Below are positions 46,727-55,737 of a stretch of 64,000 nt of DNA, in pieces. The stretch is taken from contig JAJPKO010000041.1 of the NCBI GenBank assembly GCA_021323655.1, positions 1 to 64,000 of the forward strand. The letters are read 5' to 3'. Source of the stretch: Acidobacteriaceae bacterium. Its GTDB lineage: Bacteria > Acidobacteriota > Terriglobia > Terriglobales > Acidobacteriaceae. The notes beneath the pieces are model-generated. The model saw nothing but the letters and a program-made list of their open reading frames with translations, made no database searches and was not told the DNA's origin. Made by a program: the position numbers and the translations under genes. Positions within the stretch are counted from its first letter, which is position 1; each line of letters starts with the position of its first letter.

Positions 46727-48475
46727 CTACTCCTTCATGCCTTCTGTGGCCAGACGATTGCGCTCGCGGTTCAGCTCGTATTCAAGCTCGCGCGTACGCT
46801 TGCGCTCGGCTTCGAGTTCCCGCAATTGCTGATGCAGGCGGTCGAGGAAGGTGGCGATGTCCTGCGTCTGGGTGTTCAACTGTGCGCGGGCAGCGGCGAT
46901 GATTTTTGGCTGCAAGCCGAGTCGCTGCGCGATGTTGATGCCTGCGGATGCTCCCGGGACGCCGAGGCGAAGCTCGTAGGTGGGAGCGAGGGTCTTCTCA
47001 TCAAAGCCGACCGCGGCATTGCGCACTCCTTTGTGGCTGGCGGCGTAGACCTTGAGTGAGGTGAGGTGTGTGGAGATGATGCTCCACGCGCCGGAGCGGA
47101 GAAAGTGTTCTGAGATGGCGACGGCGAGTGCTGCGCCTTCTTCGGGGTCGGTGGCAGAGCCAAGTTCATCGAGCAGCACGAGCGAGCGCGCTCCGGCACG
47201 ATGGGCGATGCGGTTGAGATGGACGATGTGTGCGGAGAAGGTGGAGAGGTTCTGCTCGATGGATTGAGCATCGCCGATGTCAGCGAGGATGTCATCGAAG
47301 ACAGGAAAGACAGCTTCTTCCGCAGGTATGGGGACCCCGGCCTGGGCCATGATGGCGAGCAGCCCGACTGTTTTGAGGGAGACGGTCTTTCCGCCAGTGT
47401 TGGGGCCGCTGATGATGAGCTGCCGCTCGGAATCAGTAAGGCCCAGCGTAGTAGGGACGATGGTCCCGCCGCTGGTGCGAAGACGTTTTTCCAGCAGCGG
47501 GTGGCGCGCTTTTTTCAAGGTGAATTCCGCGGCAGTTTCGGCTGTAAAACGTGGCACAACGCAATCAAACTCTTTGGCAAAGCGCGCGCGGACGAGAAGG
47601 GTTTCTATTTCAACGAGGACAGCTGCGCCCTGGCCGAGGACGCCAGCGTACTGCGCGATCTGGCGTGTCATTTCGAGGAAGATGCGATGGATTTCTGCCT
47701 GCTCGTCTTCCAGGAGGCGCACGAGTTCGTTGTTGAGTTCGATGGTTTCAAGCGGCTCCACGTAGACGGTCTGCCCACTGGAACTGGCACCGTGGACGAC
47801 GCCACTGACGCGGTGTTTCAACTCGCTTTTAACGGGGATGACGAAGCGCTCTCCGCGAATGGTGATTAGGTCGTCCTGCGTGCTGCCTTCGCTGGAGAGC
47901 CTCCGCAGGGTGGAGCGCAGGCTATCTTCAATGGCGCGCTGCTGGCGTTCCATTTCGCGGCGAATATGGCGGAGTTCAGGAGAGGCGTCGTCGGCGAGGG
48001 TGCCGTCGGGCAGGATCTTGGAGCTGAGAGATTCGACCAGCGGGCGGAGTTCGGTGGCGAGCAGCGAGGCTGACAGGGCTTTAAGGCCGGGGACCTGATC
48101 GCGCACGCGCTCTGGCGGGGTGCGCATCAGTGCGGCCCATGTGGAAATGTCTGAGGCCAGATTGAGGATGTTGCGTATCTCTTCGGCTTCGAGCGCCGCA
48201 CCTTCAATGCGCGATTTGTTGAGCAGGTCAGTCGGATCAAAGAGCGAGCCCAGCACCGGTTGTATGCCTTCTTCGAGGAGCAGGCGGAGCTCAGCAACGA
48301 GGGAGTGCTGCTGCTCGATCCAGTCGCGGTTGGTAGAGGGAGCGAGACTGCGGAGCCAGGCTCGTCCAATGGAGGAGACAGAGTAGCTGGCCAGGAGATC
48401 GAGAAACCTGTCCCATTCAAGAACAGAGCGGCTACAATCTTCTACCGGAGACGGGATGGCTTGGACTAAAGGCAT
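46727..48475 (-). CDS. mutS2: MutS2 N-terminal part (MutS core and ATPase), split gene
   Basis: From the ATG at 48475 this fragment has 582 residues. Upstream in-frame starts would add an Arg/His-rich stretch foreign to MutS2. It contains the clamp/lever region and the ABC-type ATPase with Walker A GPNTGGKTVSLKT, FDDILADIGDAQSIEQNLSTFSAH (signature region, quoted in part), Walker B LVLLDELGSATDPEEG and STHLTSLK. It ends in a Glu/Arg-rich coiled coil at ...LATEGMKE followed by TAG. A normal MutS2 is about 780-800 residues and continues through KOW and Smr domains, which here follow in the same frame in the next fragment (46019-46717). The reading frame is otherwise clean, arguing for a young or functional split. 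Confidence 0.85.
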   Translation of the reverse strand: MPLVQAIPSPVEDCSRSVLEWDRFLDLLASYSVSSIGRAWLRSLAPSTNRDWIEQQHSLVAELRLLLEEGIQPVLGSLFDPTDLLNKSRIEGAALEAEEIRNILNLASDISTWAALMRTPPERVRDQVPGLKALSASLLATELRPLVESLSSKILPDGTLADDASPELRHIRREMERQQRAIEDSLRSTLRRLSSEGSTQDDLITIRGERFVIPVKSELKHRVSGVVHGASSSGQTVYVEPLETIELNNELVRLLEDEQAEIHRIFLEMTRQIAQYAGVLGQGAAVLVEIETLLVRARFAKEFDCVVPRFTAETAAEFTLKKARHPLLEKRLRTSGGTIVPTTLGLTDSERQLIISGPNTGGKTVSLKTVGLLAIMAQAGVPIPAEEAVFPVFDDILADIGDAQSIEQNLSTFSAHIVHLNRIAHRAGARSLVLLDELGSATDPEEGAALAVAISEHFLRSGAWSIISTHLTSLKVYAASHKGVRNAAVGFDEKTLAPTYELRLGVPGASAGINIAQRLGLQPKIIAAARAQLNTQTQDIATFLDRLHQQLRELEAERKRTRELEYELNRERNRLATEGMKE

Positions 48476-48553
48476 AGCATATATGTTTATGGTACCTGCG
48501 GGAGGGAACCCTGAGGGGCTGTTCCGCGTAGTAATGAATGGAGGTAGGAAAAC

Positions 48554-49066
48554 ATGTTCTGCTCGGGATGTGGACAAGCGATGCAGGGATTTGAGCAGGT
48601 CTGCCCCAGATGCGGACGGCCTGTGCCTCCTATGCCCATGGCGCGGCCGCTTTTGTACTCGCGCGTGCAGCGTCACCTGCGAACACTCGGCGTGTTATGG
48701 ATCGCGTGGGGTGTATGGAACATAGTGGGATGGTTGATTGCGCTGCCATTTCTGGCCGGAATGTTCGGCGGATTTCGCGGATGGGGCATGAACGGTCACG
48801 GCTTCGGACCGGAATTTCCGTTTATGCATATGATGTGGCTGCCGTGGGTGATTACGACGGTAGTTCTGGCGCGCTCCATTCTTGCGGCTATCACCGCACT
48901 GGCGCTGCTGCGCCGCGCTCCATGGGGGCGGACGCTGGCGATTGTGACGGCGTTTCTGACACTCATCAAGCCACTGACCGGTACGATTCTGGCGATTTAC
49001 ACGCTGTGGGTACTTTTACCGGCACCTTCCGGGCAGGAGTATGAGCGGATGGCTGTTCAGAGCTAA
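48554..49066 (+). CDS. Zinc-ribbon membrane protein, 170 aa
   Basis: The N-terminal zinc ribbon (MFCSGCGQ and VCPRCGRP, four Cys at residues 3, 6, 17 and 20) is followed by three or four membrane segments: about 42-70, 90-120 and 125-150. The family pairing of a cytoplasmic ribbon with a membrane domain is common in bacteria and of unknown role. The gene is divergent from mutS2 and ends inside the region just upstream of hemB, so it may share a transcript with it. An AGGAAAAC site lies five bases before the ATG. Confidence 0.8.
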   Translation: MFCSGCGQAMQGFEQVCPRCGRPVPPMPMARPLLYSRVQRHLRTLGVLWIAWGVWNIVGWLIALPFLAGMFGGFRGWGMNGHGFGPEFPFMHMMWLPWVITTVVLARSILAAITALALLRRAPWGRTLAIVTAFLTLIKPLTGTILAIYTLWVLLPAPSGQEYERMAVQS

Positions 49067-49103
49067 AGCAAAGAATCAGCGTACGCCTCGCTACAATAAA
49101 CAT

Positions 49104-50093
49104 ATGGAATACCCCGTGACTCGACTGCGGCGTCTGCGTACGAGTGAGGCCATGCGCTCTCTGGTGCGTGAAACTCATCTGGAGCCGGGCGCGTTGATTT
49201 ACCCGCTCTTTATCTGTTCCGGTGGAGGGGTACGCAGTCCGATCCGTTCCATGCCTGGCGTTTTTAATCTTTCGATTGATGAGGCGCTGAAGGAGGCCGA
49301 GAGCGCGGCATCTCTGGGCATCGGTGGGCTGCTGCTCTTTGGGTTGCCGGAGAGCAAAGATGAGGAAGGCTCCGGCGCATGGGACGAGAATGGGATTGTG
49401 CAGCGTGCGTTGCGGGAGTTTAAGAAGAGCAGAGCGCTCAAAAACCTGCTCCTGATTGCCGATGTTTGCCTCTGCGAGTACACCTCGCATGGACACTGCG
49501 GTGTGGTGAGGCAGCGGGGTGCGTCGTACGAGATTGAAAATGATCCGAGCGCGCAGCTGATTGCGCGAACTGCGGTATCACTGGCGGAGGCGGGAGCCGA
49601 TATCGTAGCGCCGAGTGACATGATGGATGGCCGCGTCGCTGCGATTCGCGACGGACTGGATGAAGCAGGACTTGAGAACGTGCCGGTGCTGTCGTATGCC
49701 GCGAAATTTGCGTCGGCGTTTTATGGGCCGTTTCGCGAAGCAGCGGATTCGGCCCCGCAGTTCGGCGATCGGCGCAGCTACCAGATGGACGGGGCGAACC
49801 TGCGCGAAGCGATGCGCGAAATTGATCTTGATCTGGCGGAGGGCGCAGACATGATTCTGATGAAGCCTGCGATGCCATATCTGGATGTGGTTCGCGCGGC
49901 GCGCGAGCGCTTCGATGTGCCCATCGGGGCGTATCAGGTATCAGGCGAATACTCGATGCTGCACGCGGCGTCTGCGAATGGGTGGCTGGAGCAGGAGCGC
50001 GCCATGATGGAATCGCTGCTCTCGATTCGCAGGGCCGGGGCCGGATTTATTGTGACCTATTTTGCGAAGGATGCGGCGAAGGTGCTGGGCTAA
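49104..50093 (+). CDS. hemB: Porphobilinogen synthase (delta-aminolevulinic acid dehydratase)
   Basis: Condenses two 5-aminolevulinate into porphobilinogen for haem synthesis. The ATG at 49104 gives 329 residues, the usual length. The open frame extends to 49041 but that part overlaps the upstream gene. Zinc ligands Cys122, Cys124 and Cys132 lie in [14 protein letters not shown]. Schiff-base lysines are Lys201 (in [13 protein letters not shown]) and Lys254 (in [13 protein letters not shown]). Both are intact. Upstream is the zinc-ribbon membrane protein, downstream is a 225-base gap before lpd. Confidence 0.97.
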   Translation: MEYPVTRLRRLRTSEAMRSLVRETHLEPGALIYPLFICSGGGVRSPIRSMPGVFNLSIDEALKEAESAASLGIGGLLLFGLPESKDEEGSGAWDENGIVQRALREFKKSRALKNLLLIADVCLCEYTSHGHCGVVRQRGASYEIENDPSAQLIARTAVSLAEAGADIVAPSDMMDGRVAAIRDGLDEAGLENVPVLSYAAKFASAFYGPFREAADSAPQFGDRRSYQMDGANLREAMREIDLDLAEGADMILMKPAMPYLDVVRAARERFDVPIGAYQVSGEYSMLHAASANGWLEQERAMMESLLSIRRAGAGFIVTYFAKDAAKVLG

Positions 50094-50317
50094 TTCCGGT
50101 CTAATTCGGCAAGGAGGTCGCCAATACAATTTGGATCTCCGTACAGGGGACTACCAGAACGCCGTCTTCGAGTTCATTGAAGCCGTGTTCTGAGCTCACA
50201 GGAATTCTGCTCGGCGATTGGAACTCGCGTGAATCGTTTCCTCTCGCATAGAATCAATAGTTCGGCGTATTTTTCTGCGCCAGCACATCTGATCCTACTT
50301 TTTGAACGGAGCATCCC

Positions 50318-51739
50318 TTGGCAGACACAATTTATGACATTGCAATCATCGGCGGAGGACCTGCTGGATATACCTGCGCCATCCGGGCCGGACAGTTTGG
50401 CGTGAAGACCGCCCTTATTGAAGCAACGGACAAGCTTGGCGGCACCTGCCTGCATGTGGGCTGTATCCCGACCAAGGCGCTGCTGTTCGATGCGGAGATT
50501 TTTGACCACCTGAAGCATGGCAAAGACTACGGCATTGAGATTCAGGGTGAGGCGAAGATCAACTGGAAGACCGTGCTCGAACGCAAGAACCAGATCATCA
50601 CGAAGCACGCCAAGGGCCTGGACTCCCTGATGCGCAAGAACAAGGTGACGGTCGTTTCTGGATTTGGCAAGCTGACGGGCGCGGCGAAGGGCGGCGTCCA
50701 CTCGATTGAAGTGAAGGATGCGGCGGGCAAAACAACAACGGTCAAGACAAAGAACGTGGTGCTGGCGACAGGCTCGGATGCGAAGATGCTGCCTGGACTT
50801 CAGGCAGACGATAAGGTCCTCACGAATGTCGAGATTCTTTCGCTGCCGCAGATTCCGAAGTCGCTGGTCGTGATTGGAGCGGGTGCTGTGGGTGTCGAGT
50901 TTGCCTCCATCTTCCGCAGCTTTGGTTCTGAAATTACGATCGTGGAATATCTGCCTCGCCTGGTTCCTGCAGAAGACGAAGAGGTGAGCAAGGAACTGGC
51001 GCGCGCCTTCCGCAAGCGCGGTATTGATGCGCACACCGGCGCGAAGGTGGAGAAGGTCGAAAAGACCAAGACCGGCGTAAAGGTCACTTTCACCGCTTCT
51101 GACGGCAAGCAGGTGGTGAAGGAGGCTGAGAAAGTGCTGGTAGCCGTAGGTCGCGCACCGCGTACGGAAAACATCGGACTGGAAAAGACAAAGGTCGCTC
51201 CGGAACGCGGTTTCATCAAGGTCAATGAGTGGATGCAGACAGATGAGCCGGGCGTCTATGCCATTGGTGACGTAGTTGCCGGACTGCCGCAGCTTGCCCA
51301 TGTAGGCGCTATGGCTGGGATGGTTGTGGCGGCGAAGATCGCTGGAAAATACGCGCGTCCGATCAAGCGTCAGCGTATTCCCGCCTGCACCTATACTGAG
51401 CCGCAGATTGGGAGCGTAGGACTGACCGAGACGCAGGCCAAAGAAAAGGGCCTGGATGTGAAGGTGGGCAAGTTCCCGTTCACTGGCAACTCAAAGGCCA
51501 CGATTGTCAATTCGCATGAAGGCTTCATCAAAGTGGTCAGCGATGCGAAGTATGGTGAGATTCTCGGCGTACATATCATTGGGCCGCAGGCGACGGAACT
51601 AATTGCTGAGGCAGTGACCGCAGTCGAGTTGGAGGCGACGGTGGAAGACATGATGTACATCATCCATGCTCACCCAACGCTGTCTGAAGCCATGCTGGAT
51701 GCGTTTGGCAGCGTGGAAGGAAAAGCAATCAACATTTGA
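50318..51739 (+). CDS. lpdA: Dihydrolipoyl dehydrogenase (E3)
   Basis: A 473-residue FAD flavoprotein that reoxidises dihydrolipoyl groups of 2-oxoacid dehydrogenases and glycine cleavage. The start is TTG with GGAG six bases upstream. FAD motif IIGGGPAGYTCAIRAG, redox disulphide Cys44-Cys49 in GGTCLHVGCIPTKALL, NAD motif VVIGAGAVGVEFASIF, and C-terminal active-site His/Glu in HAHPTLSEAM. It is followed by a terminator-like hairpin, then lipB and a two-lipoyl E2, so this is a local lipoate module. Confidence 0.96.
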   Translation: MADTIYDIAIIGGGPAGYTCAIRAGQFGVKTALIEATDKLGGTCLHVGCIPTKALLFDAEIFDHLKHGKDYGIEIQGEAKINWKTVLERKNQIITKHAKGLDSLMRKNKVTVVSGFGKLTGAAKGGVHSIEVKDAAGKTTTVKTKNVVLATGSDAKMLPGLQADDKVLTNVEILSLPQIPKSLVVIGAGAVGVEFASIFRSFGSEITIVEYLPRLVPAEDEEVSKELARAFRKRGIDAHTGAKVEKVEKTKTGVKVTFTASDGKQVVKEAEKVLVAVGRAPRTENIGLEKTKVAPERGFIKVNEWMQTDEPGVYAIGDVVAGLPQLAHVGAMAGMVVAAKIAGKYARPIKRQRIPACTYTEPQIGSVGLTETQAKEKGLDVKVGKFPFTGNSKATIVNSHEGFIKVVSDAKYGEILGVHIIGPQATELIAEAVTAVELEATVEDMMYIIHAHPTLSEAMLDAFGSVEGKAINI

Positions 51740-51747
51740 GTAGAAAA

Positions 51748-51782
51748 GGCCCGGAGAAAACGTCCGGGCCGTTCTTATTTTC
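51748..51782 (+). terminator. Terminator after lpd, just upstream of lipB
   Basis: GGCCCGGA (51748-51755) pairs with TCCGGGCC (51763-51770), followed by GTTCTTATTTT. It lies only five or six bases before the lipB ATG at 51788, so it either ends the lpd transcript or acts as a leader element in lipB mRNA. Confidence 0.75.
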
Positions 51783-51787
51783 AAGGA

Positions 51788-52573
51788 ATGATTCTCTCTG
51801 TCCTCGATCTCGGCCGCCTCGACTATGTAACCGGGCTTGCTTTGCAAAAGACCTTGGTGGAATTGCGCCACCAGCAGCGCATTGGCAATGTTCTGCTGCT
51901 GCTGGAGCATCCTCCGGTATTGACGCTGGGGCGTAATTCCAGCCGCTCCAACATTCTTGCGAGCGATGAACTGCTGGCGAAACGCGGAGTAGAGCTGCAC
52001 GAGGTCAACCGTGGTGGCGACGTGACATATCACGGGCCGGGGCAGCTTGTGGGGTATCCCATCGTTGATCTGCGCAGTTTTACGCCGCGTCTGGGTGCCG
52101 TCGAGTATGTCCGCAAGCTTGAAGAGGTGCTGATTCGCGCTTGTGGCGACTATAGTATTCCAGCGCAGCGTGTTGCAGGGCGTACTGGAGTCTGGACGCT
52201 TGCTGGTGGCCCAGTTCAGGAGAAGAAGATTGCTGCTATTGGCGTGCACATTTCGCGTGGTATTACCTCACATGGGTTTGCGCTGAACGTGACCACGGAC
52301 CTGCGGGACTTCGACCTGATTGTGCCCTGTGGGATTGCCGACCGCGGCGTGACGAGCATCGAACTGGAAGCGCCGTCTGTCCCTGGCATGGAAAATGTGA
52401 TGCACACGGTGGCGCGGTACTTCGGGCAGGTCTTTGAGCAACAGATTTTATGGCTTGAATCGCTTGAAGACCTTCTGCCGTCGGCCGGCAGTAGCCCTGC
52501 CCAGGACGTGCCGTTGGCTGTTCCGAAAGAACTAAAGCGGCTCAGAGATGAGAACCCAACACATTTCGCGTAA
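51788..52573 (+). CDS. lipB: Octanoyltransferase (lipoate biosynthesis)
   Basis: Moves octanoate from acyl carrier protein to lipoyl domains. 261 residues with the family motifs VNRGGDVTYHGPGQLVGYPI, the catalytic Lys147 (EKKIAAIG) and catalytic Cys181 (LIVPCGI). The C-terminal 45 residues are less conserved. A CAAGGA site overlaps the end of the upstream hairpin's T-run. It sits between lpd and an E2 gene that carries two lipoyl domains, which are likely substrates of this enzyme. Confidence 0.95.
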   Translation: MILSVLDLGRLDYVTGLALQKTLVELRHQQRIGNVLLLLEHPPVLTLGRNSSRSNILASDELLAKRGVELHEVNRGGDVTYHGPGQLVGYPIVDLRSFTPRLGAVEYVRKLEEVLIRACGDYSIPAQRVAGRTGVWTLAGGPVQEKKIAAIGVHISRGITSHGFALNVTTDLRDFDLIVPCGIADRGVTSIELEAPSVPGMENVMHTVARYFGQVFEQQILWLESLEDLLPSAGSSPAQDVPLAVPKELKRLRDENPTHFA

Positions 52574-52653
52574 ACTAAAGGGTTTGGTCGCAAAGCAAGA
52601 CCACACACGTTTTAATTTCCAATTTTTGCCTAAGAAACAGGGAAAGGGAACCC

Positions 52654-54303
52654 ATGCCGACTGATGTCATCATGCCCCAGATGGGCGAGTCTATTTTTGA
52701 AGGGACTATTACCAAATGGCTGAAGAAGCCGGGGGAAAGCGTCCAACGCGACGAGCCTCTGTTCGAGATTTCGACCGACAAGGTAGATGCCGAGATTCCG
52801 TCGCCCGCCGCTGGAGTATTGAAGGAAGTTAAGGTGGCCGAGGGTACGACCGTACAGATCAACACTGTGGTAGCCGTGATTGATGAAGCGGGCAGCGCGG
52901 CAGCATCGGCTCCAGCACCTTCCCAAGTGCCAGCGGCTTTCCCTGCAGCTGAAGCCAAGGCGGAAGCCCCGGCGAGCGCCCCCGCTGTTCCGGCTGCTTC
53001 CGGTAACGGACAGGCAAAAACAGACGTGGTTATGCCGCAGATGGGCGAGTCCATTTTTGAGGGCACCATCACGAAATGGCTGAAGCAGGTTGGTGATACC
53101 GTCCAGCGCGATGAACCGCTGTTTGAGATTTCCACCGACAAGGTAGATGCGGAAATTCCTGCACCCGCTGCCGGGGTACTTGCCGAGATCAAGGTTCCGG
53201 CTGGGCAGACGGTGCAGATTAACACCGTTGTCGGCGTGATTGGCGGGGAAGCGGGCGCACAGACTTCCGCTCCTGCGGCCGCTGCTCCTGCGCCGGCAAA
53301 AGCCGAAGCAGTCGCTGCTCCGGCCCCAGCACCTGCCGCCGCTGAAGCAGGGTTGAAGGAAGCGCCGCGATCTTCGCCGTTGGTCCGCAGGATTGCGAAG
53401 GAAAAAAATCTTGATTTGACGCAGGTCCCCGGAACGGGTGCAGGTGGACGCATTACGAAGGACGATGTGCTTGGCTTTATTGAAAGGCACGGTGCTGCTG
53501 CTCCGGCTGCCGCAGCTGCAGCGCCTTCCGCTCCGGCGCCTGCTCCTGCAAAACCAGCAGTTCCTGCTGCGCCAGCTGCCCCGGCCACAGCACCACTTAC
53601 GGGTGAGCTGGTTCCGATGAGCCGTATGCGCTCCATCATCGCGCAGCGTATGGTGGATTCCAAGCGCACCAACGCGCACGTACATACGGTTTTCAAGATC
53701 GACTTCACGCGCATTGTCAAGATCCGCGAGAAAGAGAAGTCAAAGTACGAGCAGAGGAATGGCGTGAAGCTGACCTACATGCCGTTCATCTCGCGCGCTG
53801 TTATTGCTTCTCTGCGCAAGATGCCGATCATCAATGCTTCGATGGAAGGCGATGCGATTCGTTACCACCAGAACATCAATCTCGGCATTGCTGTGGCGCT
53901 TGACTGGGGTCTGATCGTTCCGGTAATCAAGCAGGCGGAGGAGCGCAGTTTCGTGGGTATTGCCCGAGCGATTGCCGACCTTGCGGAGCGCGCGCGTGGC
54001 AAGAAACTGAAGCCAGATGAGGTGGGTTCCGGCACGTTCACGATCACGAATCCCGGTATCTTTGGTGAGCAGTTCGGTACTCCGATCATCAATCAGCCGG
54101 AAAGCGCCATTCTTGGCGTTGGTGGACTCTTCAAGGAGCCTGCCGTGGTGACGAGTGAAGATGGCACGGATTCGATTGCTATCCGGCACATGATCCACCT
54201 GACGCTTGGCTTTGACCACCGCATTATTGATGGCGCCGATGCAGGCAAATTTATGGCGGAGGTGAAGAAATACCTCGAAAACTGGAGCGAGGACATCGGC
54301 TAA
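52654..54303 (+). CDS. 2-oxoacid dehydrogenase E2 acyltransferase, two lipoyl domains
   Basis: A 549-residue E2. Two tandem lipoyl domains (about 1-75 and 125-200) each carry the lipoylated Lys in ISTDKVDAEIP. Ala/Pro-rich linkers separate them from an E3-binding domain (about 243-285, SPLVRRIAKEKNLDLTQVPGTG, GRITKDDVLGFI) and a C-terminal catalytic domain (about 320-549) ending in the active-site motif FDHRIIDGADAGKF. Double lipoyl domains and style resemble the succinyltransferase of actinobacterial-type complexes, but acetyl versus succinyl specificity cannot be decided here. It follows lpd and lipB. Confidence 0.9.
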   Translation: MPTDVIMPQMGESIFEGTITKWLKKPGESVQRDEPLFEISTDKVDAEIPSPAAGVLKEVKVAEGTTVQINTVVAVIDEAGSAAASAPAPSQVPAAFPAAEAKAEAPASAPAVPAASGNGQAKTDVVMPQMGESIFEGTITKWLKQVGDTVQRDEPLFEISTDKVDAEIPAPAAGVLAEIKVPAGQTVQINTVVGVIGGEAGAQTSAPAAAAPAPAKAEAVAAPAPAPAAAEAGLKEAPRSSPLVRRIAKEKNLDLTQVPGTGAGGRITKDDVLGFIERHGAAAPAAAAAAPSAPAPAPAKPAVPAAPAAPATAPLTGELVPMSRMRSIIAQRMVDSKRTNAHVHTVFKIDFTRIVKIREKEKSKYEQRNGVKLTYMPFISRAVIASLRKMPIINASMEGDAIRYHQNINLGIAVALDWGLIVPVIKQAEERSFVGIARAIADLAERARGKKLKPDEVGSGTFTITNPGIFGEQFGTPIINQPESAILGVGGLFKEPAVVTSEDGTDSIAIRHMIHLTLGFDHRIIDGADAGKFMAEVKKYLENWSEDIG

Positions 54304-54579
54304 CTTCTTCGGTTTGCGGCCATAAATTATTGATTCAGAGTTACTTCAGGGCTGTGTTAAACCCTCGTCGATCAGAAGCTTGAGAATGAGAGCACGGCCT
54401 GAAGGTAACTTGTTTTCGATGCAATTTGTTAAACTCTGGTTGACCCACTGCCGTCAACCTGTTAGGGTTCTTCAGAGAAGATCCGGAAGCCATTTTCAGA
54501 GTAGGTGTTCCCGGAACCAACGTTTTGGACGCGGGTGACTGAGGCTTTTGGTTTTTATTCCCCTGGATGAGCGACCAGT
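54304..54579. other. Spacer between E2 and M23 peptidase, with a weak promoter candidate
   Basis: TTGACC (54440-54445) and TAGGGT (54463-54468), 17 bases apart, are the only promoter-like pair seen. The -10 is poor. The rest of the 276 bases holds no open frame or strong stem. Confidence 0.35.
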
Positions 54580-55539
54580 TTGCGCAAACGTTACTACATT
54601 ATTTTTGTTGCCCGCGAAGAAGACGGCCGGTTGAGGAAAATTCCTATTCCTCTGCATTATGCGTACGTTTTTGTGGCGGCGGCGATTGTAGGCGCGTTTA
54701 CGATTACGGGAATGGCGGGATCTTACTCCCGCATGCTGCTTAAGACTGCAAGCTTTAATCAGGTCCGTTCTCAGCGCGAAGCCCTGCGCAAGGACTATGC
54801 TCAGCTGGAGCAAGTCGCACATGAAAAGGAAGTCCAGGCTGCTTCGCTAGGCTCTCTGGCGAGTGAAATCAGTGCGCTGTATGGGCTACGGCAGAACAAG
54901 CTGACGAGTTCCAAGGCTGAGAGCGGAAGCTCACCTTTGACGGACACTGCAGACAATTTCAGTGAACAAGCCTATGTGCAGTCGCTTGACCAGCTTTACG
55001 CACTGCGCCGCACGGCGCTGTCAGGACAGGTGCAGCAATTGGGGCTTACCGTGAGGCGTCCTTTCAGTGTTGGCGACGACATTCTGAACCTGGCAAATGC
55101 ACCATCGCTGTGGCCGATCGTCGGCCCTGTTACCAGCTCCTTTGGTGAGCGGCAGGATCCGTTCAATGGTGAAGGCGCCTTCCATGCTGGTATTGATATT
55201 TCCTCCTCCTTTGGAACGCCTGTTCGCGCTACCGCTGATGGCACGGTGGAAATGGCCGATCGCGCCTCGGGTTATGGACGTGAGGTTGTGATTGACCACG
55301 GTTACGGGGTGAAAACCTTGTACGGACACCTCTCCGGGTTTGCTGTGACTGAAGGCCAGGAAGTCACGCGTGGCCAGATTATCGGCTATGTAGGAATGAG
55401 CGGCCGCAGCACGGGACCACATCTCCACTACGAAGTACGCATCCGCAATACGCCGGTTAATCCGCATAAATACCTGCGGGAAACCATGCAGCAGCTTGCC
55501 AGCACCGGGACCCAATCCTCTACTGGTGGTATGCAGTAA
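54580..55539 (+). CDS. M23-family metallopeptidase (LytM/NlpD-type)
   Basis: A 319-residue membrane-anchored peptidoglycan peptidase. The start is a TTG without a strong site. One membrane segment (about 26-46), a coiled-coil stretch (about 60-105) and then the M23 domain. Zinc ligands are in GAFHAGIDISS (His and Asp) and GPHLHYEVRI (HxH), with GYGREVVIDHGYGVKTLYGH between. All catalytic positions look present, so it may cut cell-wall cross-bridges, or act as an activator. It lies before murE-murF, so the three may serve cell-wall growth together. Confidence 0.9.
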   Translation: MRKRYYIIFVAREEDGRLRKIPIPLHYAYVFVAAAIVGAFTITGMAGSYSRMLLKTASFNQVRSQREALRKDYAQLEQVAHEKEVQAASLGSLASEISALYGLRQNKLTSSKAESGSSPLTDTADNFSEQAYVQSLDQLYALRRTALSGQVQQLGLTVRRPFSVGDDILNLANAPSLWPIVGPVTSSFGERQDPFNGEGAFHAGIDISSSFGTPVRATADGTVEMADRASGYGREVVIDHGYGVKTLYGHLSGFAVTEGQEVTRGQIIGYVGMSGRSTGPHLHYEVRIRNTPVNPHKYLRETMQQLASTGTQSSTGGMQ

Positions 55540-55634
55540 TCTGGCCTACTCTGAAGCTTTGTTCGGGATGCGAATTTTCGGCAGAGCACCCTCTCAAGCT
55601 CATCCATTTCATAATGATCTCGAAGCGAAATCCG

Positions 55635-55716
55635 GGGCTAAAGCCCCCCTTTGTGAAGCAGTTTTCACCGGCCTGAAGGCCACTGCTTCTACCGGGCCTA
55701 TTTATGGGATGGCACA
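55635..55716. repeat. REP-like intergenic element with nested stems
   Basis: GGGGCT/AGCCCC (55634-55647) is followed by a compound hairpin with outer arms GAAGCAG (55655-55661) and CTGCTTC (55683-55689) and inner GGCC-TGAA-GGCC. It then continues with CCTATTTATGGGATGGCAC, which resembles the word near 20610. It has the character of a dispersed repeat family and separates the M23 gene from murE. Confidence 0.5.
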
Positions 55717-55737
55717 CTAGAATCAAAATATCTTCTT

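Noticed and set aside
46717..46729. A frameshift as the cause of the mutS2 split
   Set aside because: Both pieces are in the same reading frame; only a TAG separates them, so it is a nonsense codon rather than a frameshift.
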